From contig NZ_JAOWKX010000007.1 of the NCBI RefSeq assembly GCF_025751585.1, positions 1 to 64,000 of the forward strand: DNA of 64,000 nucleotides, written 5' to 3'. The stretch is from Fluctibacter corallii (GTDB lineage Bacteria > Pseudomonadota > Gammaproteobacteria > Enterobacterales > Alteromonadaceae). Positions 1-9,490 of this stretch are shown here, one piece after another. The notes under the pieces were generated by a model, which was given only the letters and a program-made list of their open reading frames with translations, was not told the origin of the DNA and made no database searches. Position 1 is the first letter of the stretch. The number at the start of each line of letters is the position of its first letter. Both the position numbers and the translations under genes were made by a program.

Positions 1-531
<531 letters not shown>

Positions 532-746
532 ATCGCAAATCTATTCCTATAAAAATCGTGTCATGCACAGGGTGTTATGTCGTGCTCTCACTCAATCGCC
601 AAGCCCAGCCCAATGATGACGCCAACATGGCGCTTGTTTCATACAGAAAACGAATGTTTACATTCAATCTGTCTGATAATAAGGATATTTAACGCAATTG
701 GTATTACACTAGGCGCAATTTTGTCATCATAACATTTCTTGATCCC

Positions 747-1340
747 ATGAAGCGAGGCACAAAACGCCAACCAAACAATAAAGGCCAAATTCGAATCATT
801 AGCGGTCAGTGGAGAGGTCGAAAACTCCCTGTGCTAAATGCCGAAGGATTGCGCCCTACTACAGACAGAACCAAAGAAACCCTCTTTAATTGGTTAATGA
901 CTGACGTAAGAGATGCCGTCTGTCTTGACTTATTTGCCGGAAGTGGCGGATTAGGATTCGAGGCGCTATCCAGATACGCATCTTTTGTCACCTTTGTTGA
1001 AAAAGACAAACACAATGCAAGTCAACTGAGTGAAAATATGAAGACACTCGGAGTAGATCCTAGTAAAGCGGAGGTCGTTGTCACAGATGCACTAAACGCA
1101 ACGTCAAAACTGTCTCGACAATACGATTTAGTGTTTCTTGATCCGCCTTTTCAAAAAGGATTACTTCCAGACGCGATCAATGCCCTAGAGACGCAAAACT
1201 TACTTGCAGATAGTGCACTGGTTTACATTGAGTGCGAGGTAGAGAACGCATTGTATACTGTGCCAGAAAACTGGGAATGTATTAAACACAGTGCCAGTCA
1301 ACAAGTTGACTATCGATTATATCGAATAAATCCAAAGTAG
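747..1340 (+). CDS. rsmD: RsmD, 16S rRNA (guanine(966)-N(2))-methyltransferase
   Basis: A 197-residue class I SAM-dependent methyltransferase that methylates N2 of G966 of 16S rRNA in the small subunit. The RIISGQWRGRKLPV opening near residue 16, the SAM-binding motif DLFAGSGGLG at 61-70 and the catalytic DPPF motif at 132-135 are those of RsmD, and the length is normal for the family. The gene is divergent from ftsY, the usual neighbour, and is followed 34 bp later by dgkA. The ATG start has no strong Shine-Dalgarno sequence; no better start is visible. Confidence 0.96.
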   Translation: MKRGTKRQPNNKGQIRIISGQWRGRKLPVLNAEGLRPTTDRTKETLFNWLMTDVRDAVCLDLFAGSGGLGFEALSRYASFVTFVEKDKHNASQLSENMKTLGVDPSKAEVVVTDALNATSKLSRQYDLVFLDPPFQKGLLPDAINALETQNLLADSALVYIECEVENALYTVPENWECIKHSASQQVDYRLYRINPK

Positions 1341-1374
1341 TGGGTGAAAGTCACGACAATAAGAGGACGAAGTG

Positions 1375-1743
1375 ATGGAAATGGAAAAGCCAAATGGTCG
1401 CGGCTTAACACGCTTAATTAATGCCGGACGATGCTCAATAGCCGGTATTGGCTACGCAATTCGTCATGAGGCGGCGTTTCGACAAGAATTGATAGTATGT
1501 AGCGTATTGATTCCACTCGCGCTGTTTATCACCGCGGATCCCGTTAAGCGGATATTACTGATCGGGCCGTTGTTATTGGTACTCGCCGTTGAATGCGCCA
1601 ACAGTGCCATAGAAGCCGCCATTGATAGAATTAGCTTGTCGCGCCACCCACTCTCTAAACAAGCAAAAGATCTCGGCTCAGCAGCCGTATTTTTTTGCAT
1701 GTTAATTGCCGCGCTAAGTTGGGGACTGATTTTGTTCAGCTAA
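1375..1743 (+). CDS. dgkA: DgkA, diacylglycerol kinase
   Basis: Encodes 122 residues, the usual size of the small trimeric inner-membrane kinase that phosphorylates diacylglycerol to phosphatidic acid and recycles lipid released by membrane-derived oligosaccharide synthesis. Three hydrophobic helices are visible, and the family signature (ECANSAIEAAIDRI, then H, then K-AKDLGSAAV) lies at about residues 68-102. A GTG at 1372 lies directly before the ATG at 1375. The GAGG at 1363-1366 is better spaced for the ATG, so that start is chosen. Confidence 0.95.
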   Translation: MEMEKPNGRGLTRLINAGRCSIAGIGYAIRHEAAFRQELIVCSVLIPLALFITADPVKRILLIGPLLLVLAVECANSAIEAAIDRISLSRHPLSKQAKDLGSAAVFFCMLIAALSWGLILFS

Positions 1744-1773
1744 CGGGTACGATAAACCGCCGGCTGAACAAAA
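1730..1773. terminator. Inverted repeat between convergent dgkA and DUF416 genes
   Basis: An 11-base arm TTTTGTTCAGC (1730-1740) is matched exactly by GCTGAACAAAA (1763-1773). The hairpin has T-rich flanks on both strands and sits between convergent genes, overlapping the dgkA stop. It probably acts as a bidirectional terminator, although the 22-base loop is long. Confidence 0.5.
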
Positions 1774-1781
1774 CAAAGACA

Positions 1782-2366
1782 TTACTCTCGCTCAATTCCA
1801 ATATTGCTGATCCCATCGACGGTCGCCATTTCGCGAAGTGCCTTCACTGAATCAGTATTGCGCTTTGCCGTAGATAGAAAATCTAACAGCGCATTTTGAA
1901 AGCCAATTTCCCACTGCATGAGTGGGTGAGCTTTAATGTCTTGTGCAGAAAGCTCCTCTTCTGAGGTTGCCTCAATAAATGCTTCAACCGACCCTTGAGA
2001 AAGCTTGCTCACAACCACCGCGCCCTGCAAATCATCTTGTTTGGCAAGGTACATCGTCGAAGTAAGCGATATGGCCGCATCAATCGCAGGAAACACACCA
2101 TAAGAATCAAAATCTGCGGCATCTGGTGTCATTTCTTCTACCTTTTCAATGTGGGTTGCCCAGTTAACTTTCATCTTTTGCTGAGACAACCACTCCCAAA
2201 TGACATTCAGAGATTTTTCAAATTGTTCATTCCCTTCAAACTCACAGGCCTGACAAAACAGCCGAAAGTTGGGTGACATACGTTCAACTAAAGTAGTGGC
2301 AAAAGCAACCGCGGCCCACCCTTCTAGTTCGCGTACACGTTGAAATGTATTTAACTTATTATTCAA
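1782..2366 (-). CDS. DUF416 family protein (YjaG-like)
   Basis: A 194-residue soluble protein of the YjaG/DUF416 family, whose biochemical role is unknown. Family features are the opening LEGWAAVAFATTLVERMSPN near residues 14-33, the YGVFPAIDAAISL stretch in the middle and the HPLMQWEIGFQ segment at about 147-157. It lies 17 bp after the MarC-family gene on the same strand and may be cotranscribed with it. No signal peptide or membrane segment is seen. The family assignment is good; no function can be stated. Confidence 0.85.
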   Translation of the reverse strand: MNNKLNTFQRVRELEGWAAVAFATTLVERMSPNFRLFCQACEFEGNEQFEKSLNVIWEWLSQQKMKVNWATHIEKVEEMTPDAADFDSYGVFPAIDAAISLTSTMYLAKQDDLQGAVVVSKLSQGSVEAFIEATSEEELSAQDIKAHPLMQWEIGFQNALLDFLSTAKRNTDSVKALREMATVDGISNIGIERE

Positions 2367-2383
2367 TGCGTTTTCTCTCTACG

Positions 2384-2974
2384 CTATGATAGCGAGTAGT
2401 AGTTTCCGACACCATCGAGAAACATTTGTACCGATATCATGATCAAAATCATTCCCATCAATCGTTCAATCGCGGTTAGGCCACGCTCTCCCAAAACACG
2501 ATGTAAATTAGATGAAAACATTAATATAGCGGCAGATACTCCCCATGCAGACAATAACGCAATAGACCAATCCGTCATTCTGGTAGGGTCTTGATTTGCC
2601 AACAAGATGAGCGCTGCCAATATTGACGGCCCAGCAATCATCGGAATTGCCAATGGCACCAAGAAAGGTTCTTCTCCATCAGCGAGGCCGACTACGCCAC
2701 CGGGCTGCGGGAAAATCATCCGGATGCCAATTAAAAATAAAATGATACCACCTGCAATACTCACGGCTTGCTGTTTCACACTCAAAAAGTCGAGTACAGC
2801 CTGACCGCTAAATAAAAACACCATCATGATCACGAGTGAGAACACAAGTTCGCGCGCAAGAATGATGCGCCTGCGTTTGGGCTCAATTTTCTTTAAAACA
2901 GACAGAAACACCGGCAGGTTTCCCAGCGGATCCATGATAAGAAATAATGTAACGGCAGCTGACCAAGTATCCAT
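2384..2974 (-). CDS. MarC/YhgN family integral membrane protein
   Basis: A 196-residue protein with about six predicted transmembrane helices. The N-terminal WSAAVTLFLIMDPLGNLPVF motif and the internal AGGIILFLIGIRMIFP and PLAIPMIAGPSILA segments are diagnostic of the MarC (NAAT) family, closest to E. coli YhgN. The family is listed as transporter-like, but no substrate is established, and the old link of MarC to antibiotic resistance was not upheld. It probably forms an operon with the DUF416 gene downstream. The 237 bp upstream, shared with the divergent HTH gene, must hold both promoters. Confidence 0.9.
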   Translation of the reverse strand: MDTWSAAVTLFLIMDPLGNLPVFLSVLKKIEPKRRRIILARELVFSLVIMMVFLFSGQAVLDFLSVKQQAVSIAGGIILFLIGIRMIFPQPGGVVGLADGEEPFLVPLAIPMIAGPSILAALILLANQDPTRMTDWSIALLSAWGVSAAILMFSSNLHRVLGERGLTAIERLMGMILIMISVQMFLDGVGNYYSLS

Positions 2975-3211
2975 GGGTAGAACAAGATAATATTTAGCAA
3001 TTTCGCAAAGTGTATATCAAGATAGCGTCTTACACTAGTCGTCTGAATTACAAAGAAAAAGCGGCTCACTCAATCCAACAGTGGCGTTTTAAAGTCCGGC
3101 CTAAATTCGGCGATTGGACAAACCCCTCAAAAAATAGCAATAATGCGAAGTTAGCAAATCCAGCATTTTAAGCTTTAATAATAATAATTTAATTTAAATG
3201 AGGAAGGTCCT

Positions 3212-3394
3212 ATGAGCCTGATGTCTGTTTCTGAAGTAGCTGAATATCTCGGAGTGCAAGAAATTCGAGTTGAGCGTTTAGAGCGCGAAAATTTATTGGT
3301 TTCCAAAGACAAAGACGACAGCGGAAAACCCATGTTCGCCAAAGAAGATGTACAAAAGTACAAAGAATTTGCAGAAAGAATCGGCGGAATATAA
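3212..3394 (+). CDS. Small helix-turn-helix protein (MerR/excisionase-like)
   Basis: Sixty residues. A strong Shine-Dalgarno (GAGGAAGG, 3200-3207) precedes the ATG. Residues 4-32 (SVSEVAEYLGVQEIRVERLE and onward) read as a winged helix-turn-helix of the MerR/Xis/DNA-binding excisionase type, followed by a wing and a residue pair F-A-KEDV typical of this fold. It has no effector domain, so it would bind DNA alone or as a dimer. It stands alone between marC and pepB with no integrase or phage gene nearby, so a role in excision is unlikely. Target genes are unknown. Confidence 0.75.
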   Translation: MSLMSVSEVAEYLGVQEIRVERLERENLLVSKDKDDSGKPMFAKEDVQKYKEFAERIGGI

Positions 3395-3418
3395 CCCTCT
3401 CAGTCGTTTACAACGTGA

Positions 3419-3453
3419 CCGTCGCCCCTGCGATATTCGAGCTGGGACGACGG
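3419..3453. terminator. Possible terminator between the HTH gene and pepB
   Basis: CCGTCGCCCC (3419-3428) pairs with GGGACGACGG (3444-3453) with one mismatch, and a T-rich stretch (TTAGTTTTATTATT) follows on the + strand. It lies between two convergent genes. Confidence 0.4.
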
Positions 3454-3468
3454 ACTTGGTTAGTTTTA

Positions 3469-4761
3469 TTATTCTTCCATTAAGGCTTTTGCAATTACGC
3501 GTACGCCAAGGCCAGAGGCACCTGCTGGCATAATCTCATTACCATTTGCGTTGTAGGCTGCTGCCAAATCCATGTGTACCCAACCTTTACCGTTATTATC
3601 AACAAAGCGAGATAAGAAGCCAGCGGCATTTGAGGCGCCACCACCACCACCGCCTTTTTGAGGGCGACTGTTTGCGGTATCAGCGAATTGAGAAGGACAC
3701 TTTTCTTGATGCCATTGTTCAAGCGGCAACGGCCACACCAATTCATTGACGTCATCGGCGTAGTTCATTACACGTTTTTGCAATTCAGAATCTAAGCCAA
3801 ACAGTCCGTTATAATCGCTACCCAAAGCGACAACGGCGGCACCAGTCAATGTCGCGGCATTCAGAATAAAAGGCGCACCCGTTTCAGATGCTGCCATCAG
3901 ACCATCAGCTAGCACCAAGCGACCTTCCGCATCGGTGTTAACGATTTCGACGGTTAGGCCATTCTTATACGTTAGAATGTCACCCAACTTGTAGGCATGA
4001 CCACTGATCAGGTTTTCTGCACAGCATAAAAACAACTTAATACGTTTTTGTACGCCTTGCATGATAGCCAAGCCCAAACCGCCTGTGACTGTTGCAGCTC
4101 CGCCCATGTCGCATTTCATATCTAACATGCCTTCGCTGGATTTAATGCTGTAGCCACCGCTATCAAACGTAATTCCCTTACCGACCAACGCCGCATCGAC
4201 AGCAGCAGAAGCATCACCTGATGGGTTGTAATCCAGTTCTAATAATACAGGAGGGCGTTCACTGCCGCGTCCTACATTGTATATGCCTGTCCATCCTTCA
4301 TCCTGCAAAGCTTCACCTTCAACAAGACGATAACTAACACTATCGGGCGCCAAAGAGGTTAACCATTGTGCTGCTTTTTCAGCCAACATCTTGGGTGAAA
4401 TATCTTCTGGCGTGCCGTTAATCACCTCACGCGTGAACGTTAACGCTTGATATTGATTATCTAACTGTTGCTTGTCTTCATTTTCGCAGAACGTAACCAG
4501 CCCAATGCGCTTTGGTCCACCAAAACTGCTTGCAAAAGCCCATTGCTGTTCTGCCGTCCAATCACCTGTAAGCGCGATTGATGGTAACTTCAATGTTTCT
4601 AATTGACGCGACGCTTTGCGAATTTGTCGCAGGATCTCACGTTGCGATTGAGATTCATCAATGTGCACTGTTGCGCCATTTTCAGCTAGTGAAATAAGTG
4701 CTTTTTCTCCCCACGTGGCAGAGGCTGCCTGATGAGAAAGGGAAACGGTAAATTGAGACAT
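3469..4761 (-). CDS. pepB: PepB, leucyl-aminopeptidase family peptidase B (M17)
   Basis: A 430-residue cytoplasmic dimetal aminopeptidase of family M17, close in length to E. coli PepB (about 427). It removes N-terminal residues from short peptides. The family signature NTDAEGRL is at 275-282. Expected metal ligands are Lys195 (VGKGITFDSGG), Asp200, Asp218, Asp277 and Glu279. A short Gly-rich run (six Gly, near residue 373) lies in the C-terminal domain. AAGGAG is well placed before the ATG. The gene is divergent from sfsA across 78 bp. Confidence 0.93.
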   Translation of the reverse strand: MSQFTVSLSHQAASATWGEKALISLAENGATVHIDESQSQREILRQIRKASRQLETLKLPSIALTGDWTAEQQWAFASSFGGPKRIGLVTFCENEDKQQLDNQYQALTFTREVINGTPEDISPKMLAEKAAQWLTSLAPDSVSYRLVEGEALQDEGWTGIYNVGRGSERPPVLLELDYNPSGDASAAVDAALVGKGITFDSGGYSIKSSEGMLDMKCDMGGAATVTGGLGLAIMQGVQKRIKLFLCCAENLISGHAYKLGDILTYKNGLTVEIVNTDAEGRLVLADGLMAASETGAPFILNAATLTGAAVVALGSDYNGLFGLDSELQKRVMNYADDVNELVWPLPLEQWHQEKCPSQFADTANSRPQKGGGGGGASNAAGFLSRFVDNNGKGWVHMDLAAAYNANGNEIMPAGASGLGVRVIAKALMEE

Positions 4762-4839
4762 TCAATAACTCCTTGCTGGCTTTAGTCCTCGCAGTGTGGG
4801 AGGCTAGCACATTTTGTAAATTGAGTAAGTGATATTGTT

Positions 4840-5559
4840 ATGGAGTTTGAACAGCCATTAATCAAGGGAACGCTGATTAAACGTTATAAGCGTTTTCTTG
4901 CAGACGTTGAATTACCCAACGGTGACGTGGTGGTCGCGCATTGCCCGAACACGGGGGCAATGACTGGCTGTGCAGAGCCAGGTTATACGGTATGGTTGAG
5001 CCAAAATGATGATCCAAAGCGCAAACTTAAATACACGTGGGAACTGGCACAAACCTTCAATAATGATTGGATAGGTATCAATACCCACAGAGCGAATCGA
5101 TTGGTGGAAGAAGCCATTCAAAATCAAACAATTACCGAGCTGGCAAATTACGAAACACGACTTCGTGAACAGAAATACGGTGACGAAAACAGTAAAATTG
5201 ACTTTCTACTACGCGGTGAGGGTAAACCCGATTGCTACGTGGAAGTTAAATCTGTCACCCTGTTGGAAGATTCGCACCACGGCTATTTCCCTGATACCAA
5301 AACCGCACGAGGCACAAAGCATTTGCGTGAACTTGCTGCAATGAGGGATAAAGGTGTGCGCTGCGTATTGATTTTCTGTGTTCAACACTCAGGGGTCAAA
5401 CACGTTTCAGCTGCTGCGCATATCGACCCTGAATACCAAAATGCGTTGCAAGAAGCCATAGAAAAGGGGGTTGAAGTCTATGCATGGCAATGTTGCATCA
5501 GCGATAAAAAAATCCAAATAAATCAATCTCTCCCGTTCTTAAATGAAAAAAAGGGTTGA
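4840..5559 (+). CDS. sfsA: SfsA, sugar fermentation stimulation protein
   Basis: A 239-residue protein with the SfsA pattern throughout: RYKRFLADVEL near residues 15-25, HCPNTGAMTGC at about 34-44, and the nuclease-like motif DFLL plus YVEVKSVTLLE in the middle (residues 121-143). The fold is related to restriction-type nucleases and binds DNA; the name comes from a maltose phenotype in E. coli and the molecular role remains uncertain. The gene precedes dksA, as in E. coli. No clear terminator follows its stop codon. Confidence 0.95.
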   Translation: MEFEQPLIKGTLIKRYKRFLADVELPNGDVVVAHCPNTGAMTGCAEPGYTVWLSQNDDPKRKLKYTWELAQTFNNDWIGINTHRANRLVEEAIQNQTITELANYETRLREQKYGDENSKIDFLLRGEGKPDCYVEVKSVTLLEDSHHGYFPDTKTARGTKHLRELAAMRDKGVRCVLIFCVQHSGVKHVSAAAHIDPEYQNALQEAIEKGVEVYAWQCCISDKKIQINQSLPFLNEKKG

Positions 5560-5890
5560 TTTTTATTTTAAGCGCGCCATATTTCACCCTCTTGCGAATA
5601 ACATTGTGTTGCATAAGGTTTTTAACCCTCAGTACGCTGTCTATAATAAACAGAGCGAGTGGAAAAAACGTATTCATTTGAAGCACACGCAATATGAAGC
5701 GCAACCACCTTATATTCGACGCGGGGTGCGCCTTTACAGTAGTACGTTGCGTATATAGTGGGAAATGACAGCGGGAACAGCGAATTGTCTGTAACGTTGA
5801 CCGTTTAGACATTGCGAGGGGCGGAAGTTTCTGGTATAGATAGCCGCCTGCTATTAAGCCTTTGCGTCGTAGTTTTAGGAGATTTGGCAC
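5560..5890. other. Intergenic region upstream of dksA
   Basis: 331 bp with no convincing gene. Open frames of 71 codons (+) and 130 codons (-) cross it, but they have no recognisable domains and poor ribosome sites. A TATAAT hexamer at 5642-5647 is a possible -10 element, without a well spaced -35. A good ribosome site (GGAG, 5879-5882) serves dksA. Confidence 0.5.
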
Positions 5891-6340
5891 ATGCCAACAG
5901 GAAAAGAATCTAAGTCACTCGGACTTTTGGCCTTAGCTGGTCTTACTCCCTATCAGGAGAAAGACGGCGAGGAGTATATGAATGATGCGCAGCTTGAGCA
6001 CTTTCGTAAAATTCTGCATGCGTGGCGAGATCAACTTCGTGAAGAAGTCGATCGTACGGTACACCACATGCAAGACGAAGCTGCTAATTTCCCCGATCCT
6101 GTCGATCGTGCAGCGCAAGAAGAAGAGTTTAGCCTTGAATTACGTACCCGTGATCGCGAGCGTAAACTAATCAAGAAAATAGAGAAAACCCTTAAGCGTA
6201 TTGAAGAAGACGATTTTGGCTTCTGTGATGCGTGTGGTATCGAAATTGGTGTAAGACGTTTGGAAGCACGTCCTACAGCCGACCTGTGTATTGATTGTAA
6301 AACCCTTGCAGAGATTAAAGAAAAACAAATGCAAGGTTAG
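5891..6340 (+). CDS. dksA: DksA, RNA polymerase-binding transcription factor
   Basis: A 149-residue secondary-channel regulator of RNA polymerase that works with ppGpp to repress rRNA promoters and activate biosynthetic ones. The coiled coil spans about 35-105 and carries the tip motif DPVDRA at 69-74, with the functionally needed Asp and Ala. The zinc finger uses Cys112, Cys115, Cys133 and Cys136 (CDAC and CIDC), so this is the four-Cys, zinc-dependent form. Ribosome site GGAG lies nine bases before ATG. It sits between sfsA and gluQ as in E. coli and ends in a strong terminator. Confidence 0.98.
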   Translation: MPTGKESKSLGLLALAGLTPYQEKDGEEYMNDAQLEHFRKILHAWRDQLREEVDRTVHHMQDEAANFPDPVDRAAQEEEFSLELRTRDRERKLIKKIEKTLKRIEEDDFGFCDACGIEIGVRRLEARPTADLCIDCKTLAEIKEKQMQG

Positions 6341-6359
6341 TCCTTCACGGAATTAGATG

Positions 6360-6388
6360 AAAAGCTGCACTCTTGCAGCTTTTTTTGT
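6360..6388 (+). terminator. Rho-independent terminator of dksA
   Basis: Stem AAAAGCTGCA / TGCAGCTTTT around loop CTCT, followed by a run of T, 20 bp after the dksA stop. Confidence 0.9.
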
Positions 6389-6477
6389 TTAAATAACAGC
6401 CACCCAACACCGTTTCATTACGCGAACAACGCATATGACTCGATTAATTACTTAGCGAAGGTCTTTACGCCCTCATT

Positions 6478-7425
6478 ATGATGCCGAATCAAGATCAGCT
6501 CTCTCCTCACTTTCAACGTGTCAATAATGGCAACCCAGAGGAAAGTAAACACTCGTATATTGGACGTTTTGCCCCTTCACCTTCAGGGCCTCTGCACTTT
6601 GGTTCTCTGGTAACCGCGGTAGCCAGTTATCTGCAAGCTAAGCAAAATAGTGGACGCTGGCTGGTTCGCATTGATGATATCGATCCACCCAGAGAGGCAA
6701 AAGGCGCGAAGCAGGAGATATTGGACTGTCTTGAGCTACACGGGTTAGCTTGGGACGAATGTATTTATCAATCTTCCCGAAGCGATCGCTATGATTCGGT
6801 GCTCCAACAGCTTTTAGACGCCAATCTCGCATACTTTTGTAGTTGCACCAGAAGTGCGATCAAAGCACGAGGAGGCTTCTACGACGGGCATTGTAGAGAT
6901 AAACATAATCTTGACGCGCAATGTGCAATTCGCTTTAAAAATGACGTGCAAACCGACTCTCTTCACGACCAATTACTCGGAGATATTGCCATCTCTGAAC
7001 AAGCGGCATCTGAAGATTTTATCATTAAGCGTAAAGATGGCCTGTATGCTTATCACCTGGCATCGGTTATTGACGACATTGATTTTGGCATCACCGAAAT
7101 AGTAAGAGGAGCAGATTTACTCGCGCCATCTGTGTGCCAGCAATCTCTTATGCAGGCGTTGGGTCACCCCTATCCAAAATTTATTCATGTACCCGTCGCA
7201 GCAACAAAGCCGGGGTTTAAACTCAGCAAACAAAATCACGCGAAAGGCATTTCAAACACATCATTGAGTCAAAATTTGTTTGATGTGCTGCGTTACTTGA
7301 ATCAACCTATCGCCGACGAAATGACAAAAGCGGCCCCAAACGAAATTTTACGTTGGGCGACAACCCATTGGGACGTAAATCACATACCCAAACGACAGGA
7401 AATCATCGTAAATTCAGTTGAATAA
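6478..7425 (+). CDS. gluQ: GluQ, glutamyl-Q tRNA(Asp) synthetase
   Basis: A 315-residue paralogue of the catalytic half of glutamyl-tRNA synthetase with no anticodon-binding domain. It activates glutamate and attaches it to queuosine in tRNA(Asp). Visible features are GRFAPSPSGPLHFGSL (HIGH-type motif HFGSL at 40-44), the zinc site Cys121, Cys123, Tyr135, Cys139, and the KMSKS-equivalent KLSKQ near residue 249. The coding frame opens with two ATG codons (6478 and 6481), and no strong ribosome site separates them. It follows dksA, as in many gammaproteobacteria. Confidence 0.95.
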   Translation: MMPNQDQLSPHFQRVNNGNPEESKHSYIGRFAPSPSGPLHFGSLVTAVASYLQAKQNSGRWLVRIDDIDPPREAKGAKQEILDCLELHGLAWDECIYQSSRSDRYDSVLQQLLDANLAYFCSCTRSAIKARGGFYDGHCRDKHNLDAQCAIRFKNDVQTDSLHDQLLGDIAISEQAASEDFIIKRKDGLYAYHLASVIDDIDFGITEIVRGADLLAPSVCQQSLMQALGHPYPKFIHVPVAATKPGFKLSKQNHAKGISNTSLSQNLFDVLRYLNQPIADEMTKAAPNEILRWATTHWDVNHIPKRQEIIVNSVE

Positions 7426-7521
7426 CAGAATTTGAGGTTAAGTACTATGATCTACCAATAGAATTGAACGGGTAATAAGTATATTATTAGCGGCCGATTT
7501 TTCAGCCTTTTGTACATTAAC

Positions 7522-7538
7522 GGAGCGTTATCATAATT
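7522..7538 (+). promoter_or_regulatory. Ribosome site and AUU start codon of pcnB
   Basis: GGAG at 7522-7525 is followed, ten bases later, by ATT at 7536-7538 in the pcnB frame. No ATG or GTG in frame lies between the upstream TAA (7518-7520) and the conserved core. E. coli pcnB is known to start at AUU. The residues after this ATT (S-R-V-I-N-K-V) resemble the E. coli PcnB N-terminus (F-T-R-V-A-N-F). Confidence 0.75.
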
Positions 7539-8930
7539 TCTCGAGTCATTAACAAGGTCAAGCGTGCACTTACCCCAACGCCTGAACAAGATAGTACCAA
7601 ATTAACCGCACGCGTAATTACCCAGCGCGAGCATGGTATTTCTCGTGATGATATCAGTGAAAACGCAGCCAAAGTACTTCATAGGTTGAATGGTGCAGGT
7701 TACGAAGCCTATCTGGTAGGCGGGTGTGTAAGAGATTTAATTTTAGGCTTACACCCAAAAGACTTTGATGTAGTAACCAATGCGACACCTGAACAAATAA
7801 AAGGTTTGTTCAGAAACTGTCGTCTAATTGGGCGTCGTTTCCGTTTGGCACATATCGTATTTGGTCGTGATATTATCGAAGTCGCGACGTTTAGAGGTCA
7901 CCATCAACCAGAATCAGGTGACGCTTGCGAGAAGCGCAGCAAGCAAAGTCAGGAAGGGCTGATTTTACGCGATAATGTTTTCGGTTCAATTGAAGAAGAT
8001 GCCGCACGCAGAGACTTTACTGTTAACGCAATGTACTACAGCCTTGCTGATCAAACCATTCTCGATTTCGCCAACGGTATTGACGCTATCAAACATAAGC
8101 GAATTGAGTTGATTGGATCTCCAGAGGTTCGTTACCGAGAAGATCCTGTGCGTATGCTACGCGCGGTGCGTTTTGCAGCCAAATTAAATATGCGTATTAG
8201 TGATGCCACAGCGCAGCCTATTTATGAATTGGCGTCGTTACTTAGCAATATTCCTCCAGCTCGGCTTTTCGAAGAAGTACTGAAGCTACTTGCATCTGGA
8301 CATGGCGTTAACACCTACCGTTTATTGAAAGAATTTAAGCTCTTCCATCAGCTTTTTCCGATGTTAACACCGTTTCTTAAAACAGAAAGCGGAAGAGAAA
8401 ACAGTTTCATTGAGAAGGTACTGGAGAACACCGACAACCGTATCAATTCAGGCCAACGCGTGACACCCGCATTTTTATATGCAGCCGTGCTTTGGTATCC
8501 GCTTGAAGAGCACGCGCAAAAGCTCGCATTTGAATCGGGATTGTCACAGCATGATGCATTTAATATCGCAATGAACGATATTTTACATCGCCAGATTCAA
8601 AGAATTATGATCCCTAAGCGTTTCTCTAGCGGCATGAAAGATATCTGGCAAATGCAGCACAGACTGCCTAAACGCTTTGGTCGCCGAGCCTATCAATTGC
8701 TCGAGCATCCTCGCTTCCGTGCGGGTTACGATTTCTTATTAATTCGTGGGCAAATAGAAGGCGGCGATCTGCTTGAATTAAGCGATTGGTGGACAACCTT
8801 CCAAGATGCAGCAGCCGATACTAAAAAATCGATGCTGAATACATTACGCGACAAAGAGGGAAAACCAGCAACCAAACGCGGAACCCGCAGACGTCGAAGC
8901 AAGCCTAAGGCAACTAAAAAGTCATCATGA
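7536..8930 (+). CDS. pcnB: PcnB, poly(A) polymerase I
   Basis: Adds 3' poly(A) tails that speed RNA decay. A conventional call would start at TTG 7686, but the frame is open and conserved upstream. It includes the segment HGISRDDISENAAKVL, matching E. coli PcnB, back to an ATT at 7536, which gives 464 residues against 465 in E. coli. The nucleotidyltransferase core has LVGGCVRDLIL and the metal-binding KDFDV (Asp76, Asp78), then FRNCRLIGRRFRLAH and the RRDF segment. The C-terminal tail is Arg/Lys-rich, as in the family. The stop overlaps the folK start (ATGA), so translation is coupled. Confidence 0.93.
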   Translation: MSRVINKVKRALTPTPEQDSTKLTARVITQREHGISRDDISENAAKVLHRLNGAGYEAYLVGGCVRDLILGLHPKDFDVVTNATPEQIKGLFRNCRLIGRRFRLAHIVFGRDIIEVATFRGHHQPESGDACEKRSKQSQEGLILRDNVFGSIEEDAARRDFTVNAMYYSLADQTILDFANGIDAIKHKRIELIGSPEVRYREDPVRMLRAVRFAAKLNMRISDATAQPIYELASLLSNIPPARLFEEVLKLLASGHGVNTYRLLKEFKLFHQLFPMLTPFLKTESGRENSFIEKVLENTDNRINSGQRVTPAFLYAAVLWYPLEEHAQKLAFESGLSQHDAFNIAMNDILHRQIQRIMIPKRFSSGMKDIWQMQHRLPKRFGRRAYQLLEHPRFRAGYDFLLIRGQIEGGDLLELSDWWTTFQDAAADTKKSMLNTLRDKEGKPATKRGTRRRRSKPKATKKSS

Positions 8931-9439
8931 GCACGCTCGCCTTTATTGGTTTGGGGAGCAATTTAGCCACTCCCGTTGATCAAATTATGCAAGCGCTCGC
9001 TGCAATTGCGGCGCTTCCCAATACGCGCATAGAACATACTTCTTCCTTATACGCTAGCAGACCAATGGGACCACAAGATCAGCCCGATTACGTCAATGCG
9101 GTAGTGAGTATTCAGACCACTCTTTCCCCTCTCGCGCTGCTCGACGCATTACAGAAAATTGAATTAGAGCAAGGCCGTGTGCGTAAAGCGGAACAGTGGG
9201 GGCCTCGCACCTTAGATTTAGATATATTATTGTACGGCGACGAGATCATTGACGAACCAAGACTCCGTGTCCCCCACTACGGTATGAAAGAAAGAGAATT
9301 TGTACTCATTCCCCTATTCGAAATTTCACCAGAAATACGCTTTCCTTGCGGGGAATCCATTAGTGTCGCGATTCAAAACATTCAACGTAACGGGTTGTCT
9401 AAACTTCCCGAACACAGCACGCAGTTTGTGCCAAACTAA
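8927..9439 (+). CDS. folK: FolK, 2-amino-4-hydroxy-6-hydroxymethyldihydropteridine pyrophosphokinase
   Basis: A 170-residue cytoplasmic enzyme transferring pyrophosphate from ATP to 6-hydroxymethyldihydropterin, the step before dihydropteroate synthase in folate synthesis. The opening AFIGLGSNLATP and the signature WGPRTLDLDILLYG (about residues 91-104), with its two metal-binding Asp, are diagnostic. The ATG overlaps the pcnB stop by four bases. panB follows after 51 bp, so pcnB, folK, panB and panC may share a transcript. Confidence 0.97.
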   Translation: MSTLAFIGLGSNLATPVDQIMQALAAIAALPNTRIEHTSSLYASRPMGPQDQPDYVNAVVSIQTTLSPLALLDALQKIELEQGRVRKAEQWGPRTLDLDILLYGDEIIDEPRLRVPHYGMKEREFVLIPLFEISPEIRFPCGESISVAIQNIQRNGLSKLPEHSTQFVPN

Positions 9440-9490
9440 GCAAAAAAACGGCCATACAATGGCACAATCGTTAGCAAAAGGTGATATACG

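Noticed and set aside
5543..5758. 71-codon plus-strand frame between sfsA and dksA
   Set aside because: Starts inside sfsA, no ribosome site, no domain or hydrophobic pattern; probably chance.
5498..5890. 130-codon minus-strand frame upstream of dksA
   Set aside because: It overlaps the end of sfsA and the dksA promoter region, has no recognisable domain, no good ribosome site and an unnatural composition; it reads as antisense of intergenic DNA.
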